From assembly GCF_000717655.1 (NCBI RefSeq), contig NZ_JNZY01000029.1, positions 29,270 to 93,269 on the forward strand: a stretch of 64,000 nucleotides of DNA, in the 5' to 3' direction. Origin of the DNA: Streptomyces katrae (GTDB lineage Bacteria; Actinomycetota; Actinomycetes; Streptomycetales; Streptomycetaceae). Shown here piece after piece: positions 10,233 to 17,650 of the stretch (position 1 is its first letter; each line of letters opens with the position of its first letter). The position numbers and the translations under genes are program-made. The notes below the pieces were generated by a model. That model had not been told where the DNA came from. It did no database searches and saw nothing but the letters and a program-made list of their open reading frames with translations.

Positions 10233-11831
10233 GTGATCACCGCCACCGGCGTCGAGCTGCGCGCCGGCGCCCGCGTCCTCATCGAGTCCGCCTCGTTCCG
10301 CATCGCCAAGGGCGACCGCATCGGCCTGGTCGGCCGCAACGGAGCGGGCAAGACCACCCTCACCAAGTGCCTCGCCGGCGAGGGCCAGCCCGCCGCCGGC
10401 TCCATCACCCGCTCGGGTGAGGTCGGCTACCTCCCGCAGGACCCGCGCACCGGCGACCTGGACGTCCTGGCCCGCGACCGGATCCTGTCCGCCCGCGGCC
10501 TCGACGTCCTGATCAAGAAGATGCGGATGAACGAGGAGCGCATCGCCACCGGTGCCGGCGCCACCCGCGAGAAGGCGCTCAGGCAGTACGAGCGCCAGGA
10601 GACCGAGTTCCTCACCAAGGGCGGGTACGCCGCCGAGTCCGAGGCCGCGACCATCTCGGCCGCCCTCAGCCTCCCCGACCGGGTCCTCGGCCAGCCGCTG
10701 CACACCCTCTCCGGTGGCCAGCGCCGCCGCGTCGAGCTCGCCCGGATCCTCTTCTCGGACGCCGACACCCTGCTCCTCGACGAGCCGACGAACCACCTCG
10801 ACGCCGACTCCATCGTCTGGCTGCGCGACTACCTGAAGAACTACCGCGGCGGCTTCGTCGTGATCTCCCACGACGTCGACCTGGTCGAGACCGTCGTCAA
10901 CAAGGTCTTCTACCTGGATGCCAACCGCTCCCAGATCGACGTCTACAACATGGGCTGGAAGCTCTACCAGCAGCAGCGCGAGGCCGACGAGAAGCGCCGC
11001 AAGCGCGAGCGCCAGAACGCCGAGAAGAAGGCCGCGGCCCTGAACTCGCAGGCCGACAAGATGCGCGCCAAGGCGACCAAGACCGTCGCCGCGCAGAACA
11101 TGGCCAAGCGCGCCGACCGGCTGCTCGCGGGCCTGGAGGCCGTCCGCGTCTCCGACAAGGTCGCCAAGCTGCGCTTCCCGGACCCGGCGCCCTGCGGTAA
11201 GACCCCGCTGACCGCCGAGGGCCTGTCGAAGTCGTACGGCTCCCTGGAGATCTTCACCGACGTCGACCTGGCCATCGACAAGGGCTCCCGCGTCGTCATC
11301 CTCGGCCTCAACGGCGCCGGCAAGACCACCCTGCTGCGGCTGCTCGCGGGCACCGAGAAGCCGGACACCGGCGAGGTCACCCCGGGCCACGGCCTCAAGC
11401 TCGGCTACTACGCCCAGGAGCACGAGACGCTCGACCCCGACCGCACGGTCCTGGAGAACATGCGCTCCGCCGCGCCCGACCTGGACCTGGTCGCCGTACG
11501 CAAGACCCTCGGCTCGTTCCTCTTCTCCGGCGACGACGTGGACAAGCCGGCCGGTGTCCTCTCCGGCGGCGAGAAGACCCGACTGGCCCTGGCCACGCTG
11601 GTCGTCTCCTCGGCGAACGTGCTGCTGCTCGACGAGCCCACCAACAACCTCGACCCGGCCAGCCGTGAGGAGATCCTGGGCGCGCTGCGCACGTACAAGG
11701 GCGCGGTCATCCTCGTCACGCACGACGAGGGCGCGGTCGAGGCGCTGGAGCCGGAGCGGATCATCCTGCTCCCGGACGGCGTCGAGGACCTGTGGGGCCC
11801 GGACTACCGGGACCTCGTCGCCCTCGCCTGA
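10233..11831 (+). CDS. ABC-F family ATP-binding protein
   Basis: ABC-F proteins have two ATPase domains and no membrane part. They act on the ribosome in translation control or antibiotic protection. This 532-residue protein has Walker A motifs GRNGAGKTT near residue 35 and GLNGAGKTT near 357, signatures LSGGQRRRVELA and LSGGEKTRLALA, and Walker B/EQ-type motifs LLLDEPTNHLD and LLLDEPTNNLD. A charged Lys/Arg/Glu-rich interdomain linker (about residues 245-305) inserts near the peptidyl-transferase centre in studied members. The GTG start at 10233 has GGAG upstream. A strong terminator follows. Whether it is a housekeeping EttA/Uup-like factor or a resistance protein cannot be told from sequence alone. 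Confidence 0.95.
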   Translation: MITATGVELRAGARVLIESASFRIAKGDRIGLVGRNGAGKTTLTKCLAGEGQPAAGSITRSGEVGYLPQDPRTGDLDVLARDRILSARGLDVLIKKMRMNEERIATGAGATREKALRQYERQETEFLTKGGYAAESEAATISAALSLPDRVLGQPLHTLSGGQRRRVELARILFSDADTLLLDEPTNHLDADSIVWLRDYLKNYRGGFVVISHDVDLVETVVNKVFYLDANRSQIDVYNMGWKLYQQQREADEKRRKRERQNAEKKAAALNSQADKMRAKATKTVAAQNMAKRADRLLAGLEAVRVSDKVAKLRFPDPAPCGKTPLTAEGLSKSYGSLEIFTDVDLAIDKGSRVVILGLNGAGKTTLLRLLAGTEKPDTGEVTPGHGLKLGYYAQEHETLDPDRTVLENMRSAAPDLDLVAVRKTLGSFLFSGDDVDKPAGVLSGGEKTRLALATLVVSSANVLLLDEPTNNLDPASREEILGALRTYKGAVILVTHDEGAVEALEPERIILLPDGVEDLWGPDYRDLVALA

Positions 11832-11927
11832 TCCCTCCCGGAGCCGTGATCCAGTTCCTTATGGATCATTCGGCTCAGGTGTGATCCATCATCTGAGTGA
11901 GACGGTCTCGTACCTCTGCGCTCTGTA

Positions 11928-11978
11928 CGACGGCCCCGGCCGTGCCCGCACGGGCATGCGGCCGGGGCCGTCGTTTTT
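11928..11978 (+). terminator. Strong intrinsic terminator after the ABC-F gene
   Basis: Arms CGACGGCCCCGGCCG (11928-11942) and CGGCCGGGGCCGTCG (11959-11973) pair perfectly. The loop holds a second small hairpin (TGCCCG/CGGGCA), and a run of five T follows. Confidence 0.85.
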
Positions 11979-12183
11979 CGCCGTCCGGCCCCTGACCTGG
12001 CGATTCCCGGGGAGGGCGGAGAAGTGTGACGGACGTCATGCAGCGGAAGAGAAGATTCCGTTCTGCTGATGTGTCCACTGGTCGAGAAATGCCGTCGTAC
12101 CGACCTTGCTGAATGGGTGGCCAGGAAGCCGGGGAGGGGTGATCATGAGAAGTCCAGAGCGCACTTCCCATGAGGAGGCACGG

Positions 12184-12405
12184 GTGGCCGAGACTCTGAA
12201 GAAGGGCAGCCGGGTAACCGGCGCCGCGCGCGACAAGCTCGCGGCAGACCTGAAGAAGAAGTACGACTCCGGTGCGAGTATCCGGGCGCTGGCCGAGGAA
12301 ACCGGCCGGTCCTACGGATTCGTCCACCGGATGCTCAGCGAGTCCGGAGTCGTGCTGCGTGGTCGCGGTGGCGCGACGCGTGGCAAGAAGGCGGCTTCGG
12401 CCTGA
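12184..12405 (+). CDS. gbn: Small helix-turn-helix nucleoid-associated protein Gbn
   Basis: The 73-residue basic protein begins with GTG at 12184 behind a strong GAGGAGG ribosome site. It reads VAETLKKGSRVTGAARDKL, then a helix-turn-helix (SIRALAEETGRSYGFVHRMLSE, positions about 32-53) and a Gly/Arg/Lys tail (GRGGATRGKKAASA). Length, HTH and tail match the streptomycete protein described as Gbn (SCO1839), a small DNA-architecture protein that binds GATC-containing sites and influences development and antibiotic production. It is monocistronic between two terminators. A dense GATC cluster sits upstream (see findings). An upstream in-frame ATG at 12106 is less likely because it lacks a good ribosome site. 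Confidence 0.9.
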   Translation: MAETLKKGSRVTGAARDKLAADLKKKYDSGASIRALAEETGRSYGFVHRMLSESGVVLRGRGGATRGKKAASA

Positions 12406-12481
12406 CCCGGAACCTGGCCGTCAGGCCCGGGGCCGGGGTGGAAGACGCTTGCCTGCCCACACCGCGGTTCCTTCGGTGACC

Positions 12482-12507
12482 CCCGGTCGGCCGTGTGGCC
12501 GACCGGG
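12482..12507 (+). terminator. Hairpin after gbn
   Basis: Perfect arms CCCGGTCGGCC and GGCCGACCGGG flank a GTGT loop, 76 bases past the gbn stop. Only a weak T-rich stretch follows, so it may be a partial or Rho-assisted terminator. Confidence 0.6.
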
Positions 12508-12514
12508 TGGTTAC

Positions 12515-12553
12515 TGTGCAGTCACTTAGGCCGGGATTGCGGCCGACTGCACA
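12515..12553 (+). promoter_or_regulatory. 5'-leader hairpin just before the enoyl-CoA hydratase ribosome site
   Basis: TGTGCAGTC (12515-12523) and GACTGCACA (12545-12553) are a perfect 9-base inverted repeat, with a nested GGCC/GGCC pair inside the 21-base loop. The right arm ends next to the GGAGG ribosome site of the following gene. It could be an operator or an RNA structure. Confidence 0.4.
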
Positions 12554-12566
12554 CCGGAGGCACCAG

Positions 12567-13346
12567 ATGGCTCTGCTCGACAAGGACGGCGTACGGCTCA
12601 CCGTGGACGACTCGGTCGCCACGGTGACACTGACCAATCCGGCCAAGCGAAACGCTCAGTCCCCCGCGCTCTGGCGGGCGTTGACGGAGGCCGGAAGGTC
12701 GTTGCCGGGCACCGTCCGGGTCGTGGTGCTGCGCGGTGAGGGCCAGTCCTTCTCCGCCGGACTCGACCGGCAGGCGTTCACTCCCGAGGGTTTCCAGGGT
12801 GAGCCGTCCTTCCTCGATCTGGCGCGCGGTTCGGACGAACTGCTCGACTCGACCATTGCCGAGTACCAGGAGGCTTTCACCTGGTGGCGGCGCAATGACA
12901 TCGTCTCCATCGCCGCCGTACAGGGGCATGCGATCGGCGCCGGCTTCCAGCTCGCGCTGGCGTGTGACCTGCGGGTGGTCGCGGACGACGTGCAGTTCGC
13001 CATGCGCGAGACCAGCCTGGGTCTCGTGCCGGACCTGGCGGGCACGCAGCCTCTGACCTCCCTGGTGGGCTACGCCCGCGCGCTCGAGATCTGCGCGACG
13101 GGCCGCTTCGTGCACGCCGAGGAGGCGGAGCGGGTCGGGCTGGCCAACCTGGTCGTCCCGGCCGACGAGCTCGACGCGGCGGTGCAGGACCTCACGACGG
13201 CGCTGCTGGCTCCGCCGCGGGATGCCGTGATCGAGACGAAGGCGCTGCTCCGCGAGGCGGTGTCCCGCCCGTACGACGACCAGCGCTCGGCGGAACGCGC
13301 CGCCCAGGCCCGCCGCCTCCGCGACCTGGCCGGCCTCTCGGACTGA
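12567..13346 (+). CDS. Enoyl-CoA hydratase/isomerase family protein
   Basis: Crotonase-fold enzymes act on acyl-CoA thioesters. The 259-residue protein has the oxyanion-hole segments LRGEGQSFSAGLDRQAF and VQGHAIGAGFQLALACDLR, the helix 3-type glycine motif, and ETSLGLVPDLAGTQPL. At the last of these, a position where many hydratases keep a catalytic Glu is here within GLVPDLAG, so the exact reaction is uncertain. The ATG at 12567 has GGAGG nine bases upstream. The gene is monocistronic and faces a convergent oxidoreductase. Confidence 0.92.
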   Translation: MALLDKDGVRLTVDDSVATVTLTNPAKRNAQSPALWRALTEAGRSLPGTVRVVVLRGEGQSFSAGLDRQAFTPEGFQGEPSFLDLARGSDELLDSTIAEYQEAFTWWRRNDIVSIAAVQGHAIGAGFQLALACDLRVVADDVQFAMRETSLGLVPDLAGTQPLTSLVGYARALEICATGRFVHAEEAERVGLANLVVPADELDAAVQDLTTALLAPPRDAVIETKALLREAVSRPYDDQRSAERAAQARRLRDLAGLSD

Positions 13347-13367
13347 CCTACGGGTGCAGCGCGGTGG

Positions 13368-13386
13368 CCGGGGGACCTGCCCCCGG
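13368..13386. terminator. Hairpin between convergent genes
   Basis: CCGGGGG and CCCCCGG pair around an ACCTG loop, between the hydratase stop (13346) and the oxidoreductase stop (13422). No T-run is visible. Confidence 0.45.
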
Positions 13387-13421
13387 ACCCGCGCGCCTCG
13401 GACGCCGGCGGGACTGATGCG

Positions 13422-14375
13422 TCAGGGGATCAGAAGGGCCTTGCCCGGAACGGTGCGGGCTTCGATCGCGCGGTGCGCGTCCGCAGCCTCCGCCAGGGGG
13501 AACCTGCGCGCGATCACCGGGCGGAGCCGCCCCGCCGCCGCCTCGGCCAGCGCACGGCCCGCCAGGCGGGTGATCACCTCCGGCGGGAACTGGACCTCCG
13601 CGATCCCCCGCAGAGCGATCCCGCGCCGCTCCACCTCGGCCGGGTCCAGCTCCGTGAATCCGCCGCCGGGGGCGCCGTGCGCCGAGACCCGTCCGCCGTC
13701 CCGGACCAGCCCGAAGCCCGCCAGGCCCAGCTCACCGCCGACCCCGTCGAGGAGGACGTCCACCGGACCGCCGACCGCCTCGGTCCAGCCCGGTTCCGTG
13801 TAGTCCACCGCCCGGTCCGCGCCCAGCTCCCGGACCAGCGCCAGCTTCTGCTCACCACGCGCCGCCCCCACGACGTACGCCCCCGCCGCCACCGCCATCT
13901 GCACCAGCAGCGTCCCCATCCCGCCGGCCGCGCCCAGGATCAGCACCCGGTCGCCCGGCTCGATCCCGACGCCGTCGACGATGCCCGAACCGGTCACCCC
14001 GTCGTGCGCCAGCGCCGCCGCCTCCGCCGATTCCAGCCCGTCCGGGACCGGGACCAGCAGTTCCACCGGAACCCGGACCAGTTCCGCGTACGTGCCCTTC
14101 GTACCCGGTGCGGCCACCACCCGGCGGCCCCGCCAGGCCGGGTCCACCCCCTCGCCCACCGCGGCGACCGTCCCCGCGGCCGCGCCGCCCGGCACGTACG
14201 GCGGGTGGATGCCGAAGGACGCGCCCCAGCCCCCGCGGATCTGGGTCTCCACGTAGATCGTGTCCACGGCCTCTGCCCGGACCACCACCTCGCCCGCCCC
14301 CGGGACCGGGTCCGCCAGCTCGACCGGTACCAGGACCTCGGGACCGCCGTACCCGTCCACCCGTATCGCCCGCAT
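13422..14375 (-). CDS. Zinc-independent quinone oxidoreductase / MDR-family alcohol dehydrogenase
   Basis: The 317-residue protein begins MRAIRVDGYGGPEVLVPVEL, a typical quinone-oxidoreductase (QOR) start. It has the GroES-like domain with PYVPGGAAAGTVAAVGEGVD, the QOR signature LAHDGVTGSGIVDG and an NADPH-binding Rossmann motif LGAAGGMGTLLVQMA. The Cys/His zinc ligands of classic alcohol dehydrogenases are absent. It probably reduces quinones or enones with NADPH. The start at 14375 follows the family length; the frame upstream (to 14489) lacks QOR-like sequence. It is divergent from the Asp23 cluster. Confidence 0.93.
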   Translation of the reverse strand: MRAIRVDGYGGPEVLVPVELADPVPGAGEVVVRAEAVDTIYVETQIRGGWGASFGIHPPYVPGGAAAGTVAAVGEGVDPAWRGRRVVAAPGTKGTYAELVRVPVELLVPVPDGLESAEAAALAHDGVTGSGIVDGVGIEPGDRVLILGAAGGMGTLLVQMAVAAGAYVVGAARGEQKLALVRELGADRAVDYTEPGWTEAVGGPVDVLLDGVGGELGLAGFGLVRDGGRVSAHGAPGGGFTELDPAEVERRGIALRGIAEVQFPPEVITRLAGRALAEAAAGRLRPVIARRFPLAEAADAHRAIEARTVPGKALLIP

Positions 14376-14596
14376 GACATCCCCCTCGTTCGACGTTTCA
14401 CATTCGACATTCGGCATTCGGAACGCGTCACGGCCTTTCGGCCTTGACCACTCGCCCCACTCTCGGACCTCGACCGCGGTTGAGGTCAAGCGGCGGCAGG
14501 AATCGGTCCCGGCCGACCGGCGTAGTCCCGGCGCGCCGGCGCGGCCGCCCGCTTACCGTGGTGAGGAGTGAGTCCATCCGCGCGAAGGGACACGCG

Positions 14597-15028
14597 ATGA
14601 CCGAATCCACATCCGGGGGCGCCTCCCGCAACCCGGCCGACCGCGGCCGCACCACCATCTCCGACGGGGTGGTCGAGAAGATCGCCGGACTCGCCGCCCG
14701 CGAGGTGGTCGGAGTCCATGCCATGGGCAGCGGCAGCGGCCTCTCCCGTACCTTCGGCGCCGTCCGCGACCGCGTCCCCGGCGGCGCGAAGTCGTCCGTC
14801 ACCCGCGGGGTCAAGGCCGAGGTCGGCGAGGTGCAGACGGCCCTCGACCTGGAGATCGTCGTCGACTACGGCGTGTCGATCCGCGACGTGGCACGGGCCG
14901 TCCGGGAGAACGTCATCTCGGCGGTCGAGCGGATGACGAGCCTGGAAGTCGTCGAGGTCAACATCGCGGTCAGCGACGTCAAGCTCCCCGACGAGCCCGA
15001 CGAAGAGCCGGAGTCCCGACTCCAGTGA
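14597..15028 (+). CDS. Asp23/Gls24 family envelope stress protein
   Basis: The 143-residue protein begins MTESTSGGASRNPAD and carries the Asp23/Gls24 domain: TTISDGVVEKIAGLAAREVVGVHAM, then the beta-strand LEIVVDYGVSIRDVARAVRENVISAVERMTSLEVVEVNIAVSDV. In Firmicutes such proteins sit at the membrane bound to AmaP and respond to cell-wall stress. It heads a five-gene cluster (two Asp23-like proteins, a small membrane protein, a DUF6286-like protein and AmaP) with gaps of 10 bases or less. A GAAGGGA site precedes the ATG at 14597. Confidence 0.93.
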   Translation: MTESTSGGASRNPADRGRTTISDGVVEKIAGLAAREVVGVHAMGSGSGLSRTFGAVRDRVPGGAKSSVTRGVKAEVGEVQTALDLEIVVDYGVSIRDVARAVRENVISAVERMTSLEVVEVNIAVSDVKLPDEPDEEPESRLQ

Positions 15029-15038
15029 GGGAGCCCGC

Positions 15039-15221
15039 ATGAGGATGGCGGTCGTCGGCCTCTTCGCCGGCATTGCGCTGGCCTTCGCCGGATACTTCGG
15101 CGGTTTCGGGGCCTTCCTGCTGGTGGCGGCGCTCGGTGCCATCGGCTTCGTCGTGGGCCGGTTCCTGGAAGGGGACCTGGAACCCGGCGACTTCTTCCGC
15201 CCCCGCGACCGCGACAGGTGA
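15039..15221 (+). CDS. Small membrane protein of the Asp23/AmaP cluster (DUF2273-like)
   Basis: The 60-residue protein (MRMAVVGLFAGIALAFAGYF...) has two hydrophobic helices and a charged C terminus (EGDLEPGDFFRPRDRDR). Size, location after an Asp23 gene and the Gly-rich helices resemble the DUF2273 proteins found in Firmicutes asp23 loci. The ATG follows a GGGAG site, 10 bases after the previous stop. Confidence 0.85.
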   Translation: MRMAVVGLFAGIALAFAGYFGGFGAFLLVAALGAIGFVVGRFLEGDLEPGDFFRPRDRDR

Positions 15222-15228
15222 GGCCCCT

Positions 15229-15666
15229 ATGAGCACGCCACGGACGACCCCGCAGCGGGTGCCGACGGCCGACCGGGGGGCCACCCGGATCGCCGACCGG
15301 GTCGTCGCCAAGATCGCGGCCCAAGCCGCCCGGGAGGCGCTCGCCGCCCAGCCGGCCGGGCTGCCTGCGGCTTCGGGTGGCGCGCGCGCCGTCGGACTCC
15401 TCGGGTCCGCGGGCCCTGCCGGCGCCGGCCCGGCCGCTCCGCACGCCACCGTCACCGTGCACCACGACATCGCCCGCGTACGGGTGAGCCTCGAACTCGA
15501 CTACCCCTGCGACCTGGCCGACCGGTGCGCGGCCGTACGCCGCCGGGTCGTCTCCCGCATCGAGGAGTGCGCCGGCATGTCCGTACCCGAGGTGGACATC
15601 GACATCGAGCACCTGCACCCCGCGCACGCCCCCGGCTCCGCCGCACGGGACCGGAAGCTGCGGTGA
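15229..15666 (+). CDS. Second Asp23/Gls24-like protein
   Basis: The 145-residue protein begins MSTPRTTPQRVPTADRGATR. It repeats the Asp23 layout in divergent form: TRIADRVVAKIAAQAAREAL, a Gly/Ala/Pro linker, then HATVTVHHDIARVRVSLELD and a C-terminal CAAVRRRVVSRIEECAGMSVPEVDIDIEHL helix-strand. It starts seven bases after the small membrane protein stop and ends overlapping the next gene as GTGA. Two unequal Asp23 paralogues in one operon suggest a hetero-oligomeric envelope complex, which is inference. Confidence 0.88.
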   Translation: MSTPRTTPQRVPTADRGATRIADRVVAKIAAQAAREALAAQPAGLPAASGGARAVGLLGSAGPAGAGPAAPHATVTVHHDIARVRVSLELDYPCDLADRCAAVRRRVVSRIEECAGMSVPEVDIDIEHLHPAHAPGSAARDRKLR

Positions 15667-16289
15667 CGGCGCCCGCCCCCGGCCGTGCCCCGGCCCCGGA
15701 GCCCGACCCGGCCCCCGCCCCCGGCCGTGCCCCGGTCCGCGCCCGCCGGTTCCGGTCGGCCCGGCGGGTCCCGGCCGCGCTGACCGCACTCGCCGTGCTC
15801 GGGGTGGCGGGCCTGTTCCTCTACGACCTCGCCGCGGTACGGGCCGGCCGTCCCGGTATGGAGTGGCGCCGCGAACTCGCCCACCAGCTGGAGCGGCAGA
15901 CCCCAGCGGACCCGTGGGTGCTCGTGTGCGCCGGGGCCCTCGCCGTGGCCGGGGCGGTGCTCCTGTTCCTCGCGCTGACCCCCGGGCTCCGCGGGATCCT
16001 GCAGATGCGGACGGCGGACCCGGACGCCGGGGTACGGGCCGGGCTCGCGCGGAAGGCGGCCGCGCTGGTGCTGCGGGACCGGGCCATGGAGGTGTCGGGG
16101 GTGCAGTCGGCGCGGGTCGCGGTGGGCCGGTCCCACGTCACGGTCCGGGCCGCGTCGCACTTCCGCGAGCTGGACGACGTACGGGCCGACCTGGAGGCGG
16201 TGCTCGCGGTCGGCATCGAGGAACTGGGCCTCGCACATCCGCCGCAGCCGCGGGTACGGGTCACCCGGGCCCCCGTCGGGAAGAGGTGA
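15663..16289 (+). CDS. Membrane protein of the Asp23/AmaP cluster (DUF6286-like)
   Basis: The 208-residue protein opens with a Pro/Ala-rich cytoplasmic tail, then two transmembrane segments (about residues 40-60 and 95-118) and a C-terminal domain (RTADPDAGVRAGLARKAAALV ... VSGVQSARVAVGRSHVTVRAAS) that resembles the AmaP/Asp23 partner fold. The layout matches what is called DUF6286 in actinobacteria. The GTG at 15663 overlaps the preceding stop by three bases, so translation is coupled. Function unknown beyond the cluster context. Confidence 0.87.
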   Translation: MTAPAPGRAPAPEPDPAPAPGRAPVRARRFRSARRVPAALTALAVLGVAGLFLYDLAAVRAGRPGMEWRRELAHQLERQTPADPWVLVCAGALAVAGAVLLFLALTPGLRGILQMRTADPDAGVRAGLARKAAALVLRDRAMEVSGVQSARVAVGRSHVTVRAASHFRELDDVRADLEAVLAVGIEELGLAHPPQPRVRVTRAPVGKR

Positions 16290-16293
16290 GCGG

Positions 16294-16869
16294 GTGCTCG
16301 GGAGGGTGAACCGGATCCTGCTCGGGATCATCGGCCTCGTGCTGCTGGCGGCCGGGGTGGCGCTGCTGACGGCTTTCCGGCCGCTCGGAGGCCGCCACGA
16401 GCCGCTGCTCACGGAGGCGACCCGGCTGCGGTACTGGCATGCCGAGGGCTGGTGGTGGTGGGCGGTGCTCGCCGGGCTCGGGGTGTGCGTGGTGCTCGCG
16501 CTGTGGTGGCTGCTGGCCCAGCTGCGGCGCTCGCGGCTGCCCGCGCTGATGGTGGACACGGGGGACGGGGCGTTCGCCGTGCTGCGGGGGCGGGCGCTGG
16601 AGGAGGCGGTGGCCGCCGAGGCGGGGGCGCTGGACGGGGTCGCCCGGTGCAGCGTCGCACTGCGCGGGCGGCAGGGCAGACGCGGCCGGCGCGGCGCGCC
16701 CGTGCTCCAGGTGGAGCTGGAGCTGGAGCCGCATGCCGTCCCGGCCGATGCGCTGGCCGAGCTGGCCGGGCCGGTGCTGAACCACGCCCGCCGGTCGGCT
16801 GGCTTCCCGGAACTCCCCGCGGAAGCCCGCTTCCGGATCACCTCGCACCGGGCCCGCCGCGTTGCCTAG
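16294..16869 (+). CDS. amaP: Alkaline-shock membrane anchor protein AmaP
   Basis: AmaP anchors Asp23 oligomers at the membrane. The 191-residue protein (start GTG at 16294) has two hydrophobic helices: MLGRVNRILLGIIGLVLLAA at the N terminus and WWWAVLAGLGVCVVLALWWLL at about residues 53-75. A cytoplasmic domain with VDTGDGAFAVLRGRALEEAVAAEA follows. The sequence NRILLGIIGLVLLAAGVALL is typical of actinobacterial AmaP. Last gene of the cluster, four bases after the DUF6286-like gene. Confidence 0.88.
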   Translation: MLGRVNRILLGIIGLVLLAAGVALLTAFRPLGGRHEPLLTEATRLRYWHAEGWWWWAVLAGLGVCVVLALWWLLAQLRRSRLPALMVDTGDGAFAVLRGRALEEAVAAEAGALDGVARCSVALRGRQGRRGRRGAPVLQVELELEPHAVPADALAELAGPVLNHARRSAGFPELPAEARFRITSHRARRVA

Positions 16870-16884
16870 TGCGGGGCAGGGACG

Positions 16885-17640
16885 TCAGAAGCCGTGGCGG
16901 GAGCCGCCGTCGACCGGCAGCATGATGCCCGTCAGGTACGAGGCCGCGGGCGACAGCAGGAACGCCGCCGAACGGCCGAACTCCTCCGGGGTGCCGTAGC
17001 GCCGCAGCGGAATGCCGGATTCGTTGGCCGCACGGGCCGCCTCGGCGTCGCCCGACAGCGCGTCGAGCTCGCGGACGCGGTCGGTGTCGATCCGGGCCGG
17101 CAACAGCCCGACCACGCGGATGCCGCGCGGTCCGAGCTCGACCGACAGGGACTTGGCGAAGCCCGCCAGCCCCGGCCGCAGGCCGTTGGAGATGGTCAGG
17201 CCCGGGATCGGCTCGTGGACCGAGCCCGACAGGACGAAGCCGATGACCCCGCCCTCGCCCAGCTCGGCCGCCGCCGCGCGGGCCAGGCGGACGGCACCCA
17301 GGAAGACCGCTTCGAACGCCGAGGCCCACTGCTCGTCGGTGTTGCTCGCCGCCGAACCGGGGGCGGGGCCGCCGACGCTGATGAGGATGCCGTCCAAGCG
17401 GCCGAAGCGTTCCTTCGCGGTGGCCACGAGCGCGGCCGCCGCCTGCGGGTCCGCATTGTCCGCGGCGACCCCCACCGCGTTCGGACCCAGCGAGGCCGCC
17501 GCCTCGGCGGCGCGCGCAGCGTCGCGGCCCGTCACGATCACCTTCGCGCCGTCCGCCGCCAGTTCGCGGGCCGAGGCGAAGCCCAGGCCCCGGGTGGCTC
17601 CGGTGACGACGTAGACACGGTCCTTCAGTCCAAGATCCAT
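16885..17640 (-). CDS. Atypical short-chain dehydrogenase/reductase
   Basis: The 251-residue protein begins MDLGLKDRVYVVTGATRGLGFASA, with the NAD(P)-binding TGxxxGxG motif. It ends with the FabG-like SYLTGIMLPVDGGSRHGF. The expected active-site Y-x-x-x-K is replaced: the region reads LTISNGLRPGLAGFAKSL, so Ser sits where Tyr is expected and Arg where Lys is expected. Substituted SDRs of this kind exist and often have altered or no classical activity. The ATG at 17640 is ten bases from the end of the SURF1 gene, so the two may be co-transcribed. Confidence 0.9.
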   Translation of the reverse strand: MDLGLKDRVYVVTGATRGLGFASARELAADGAKVIVTGRDAARAAEAAASLGPNAVGVAADNADPQAAAALVATAKERFGRLDGILISVGGPAPGSAASNTDEQWASAFEAVFLGAVRLARAAAAELGEGGVIGFVLSGSVHEPIPGLTISNGLRPGLAGFAKSLSVELGPRGIRVVGLLPARIDTDRVRELDALSGDAEAARAANESGIPLRRYGTPEEFGRSAAFLLSPAASYLTGIMLPVDGGSRHGF

Positions 17641-17650
17641 GCCCGACACG

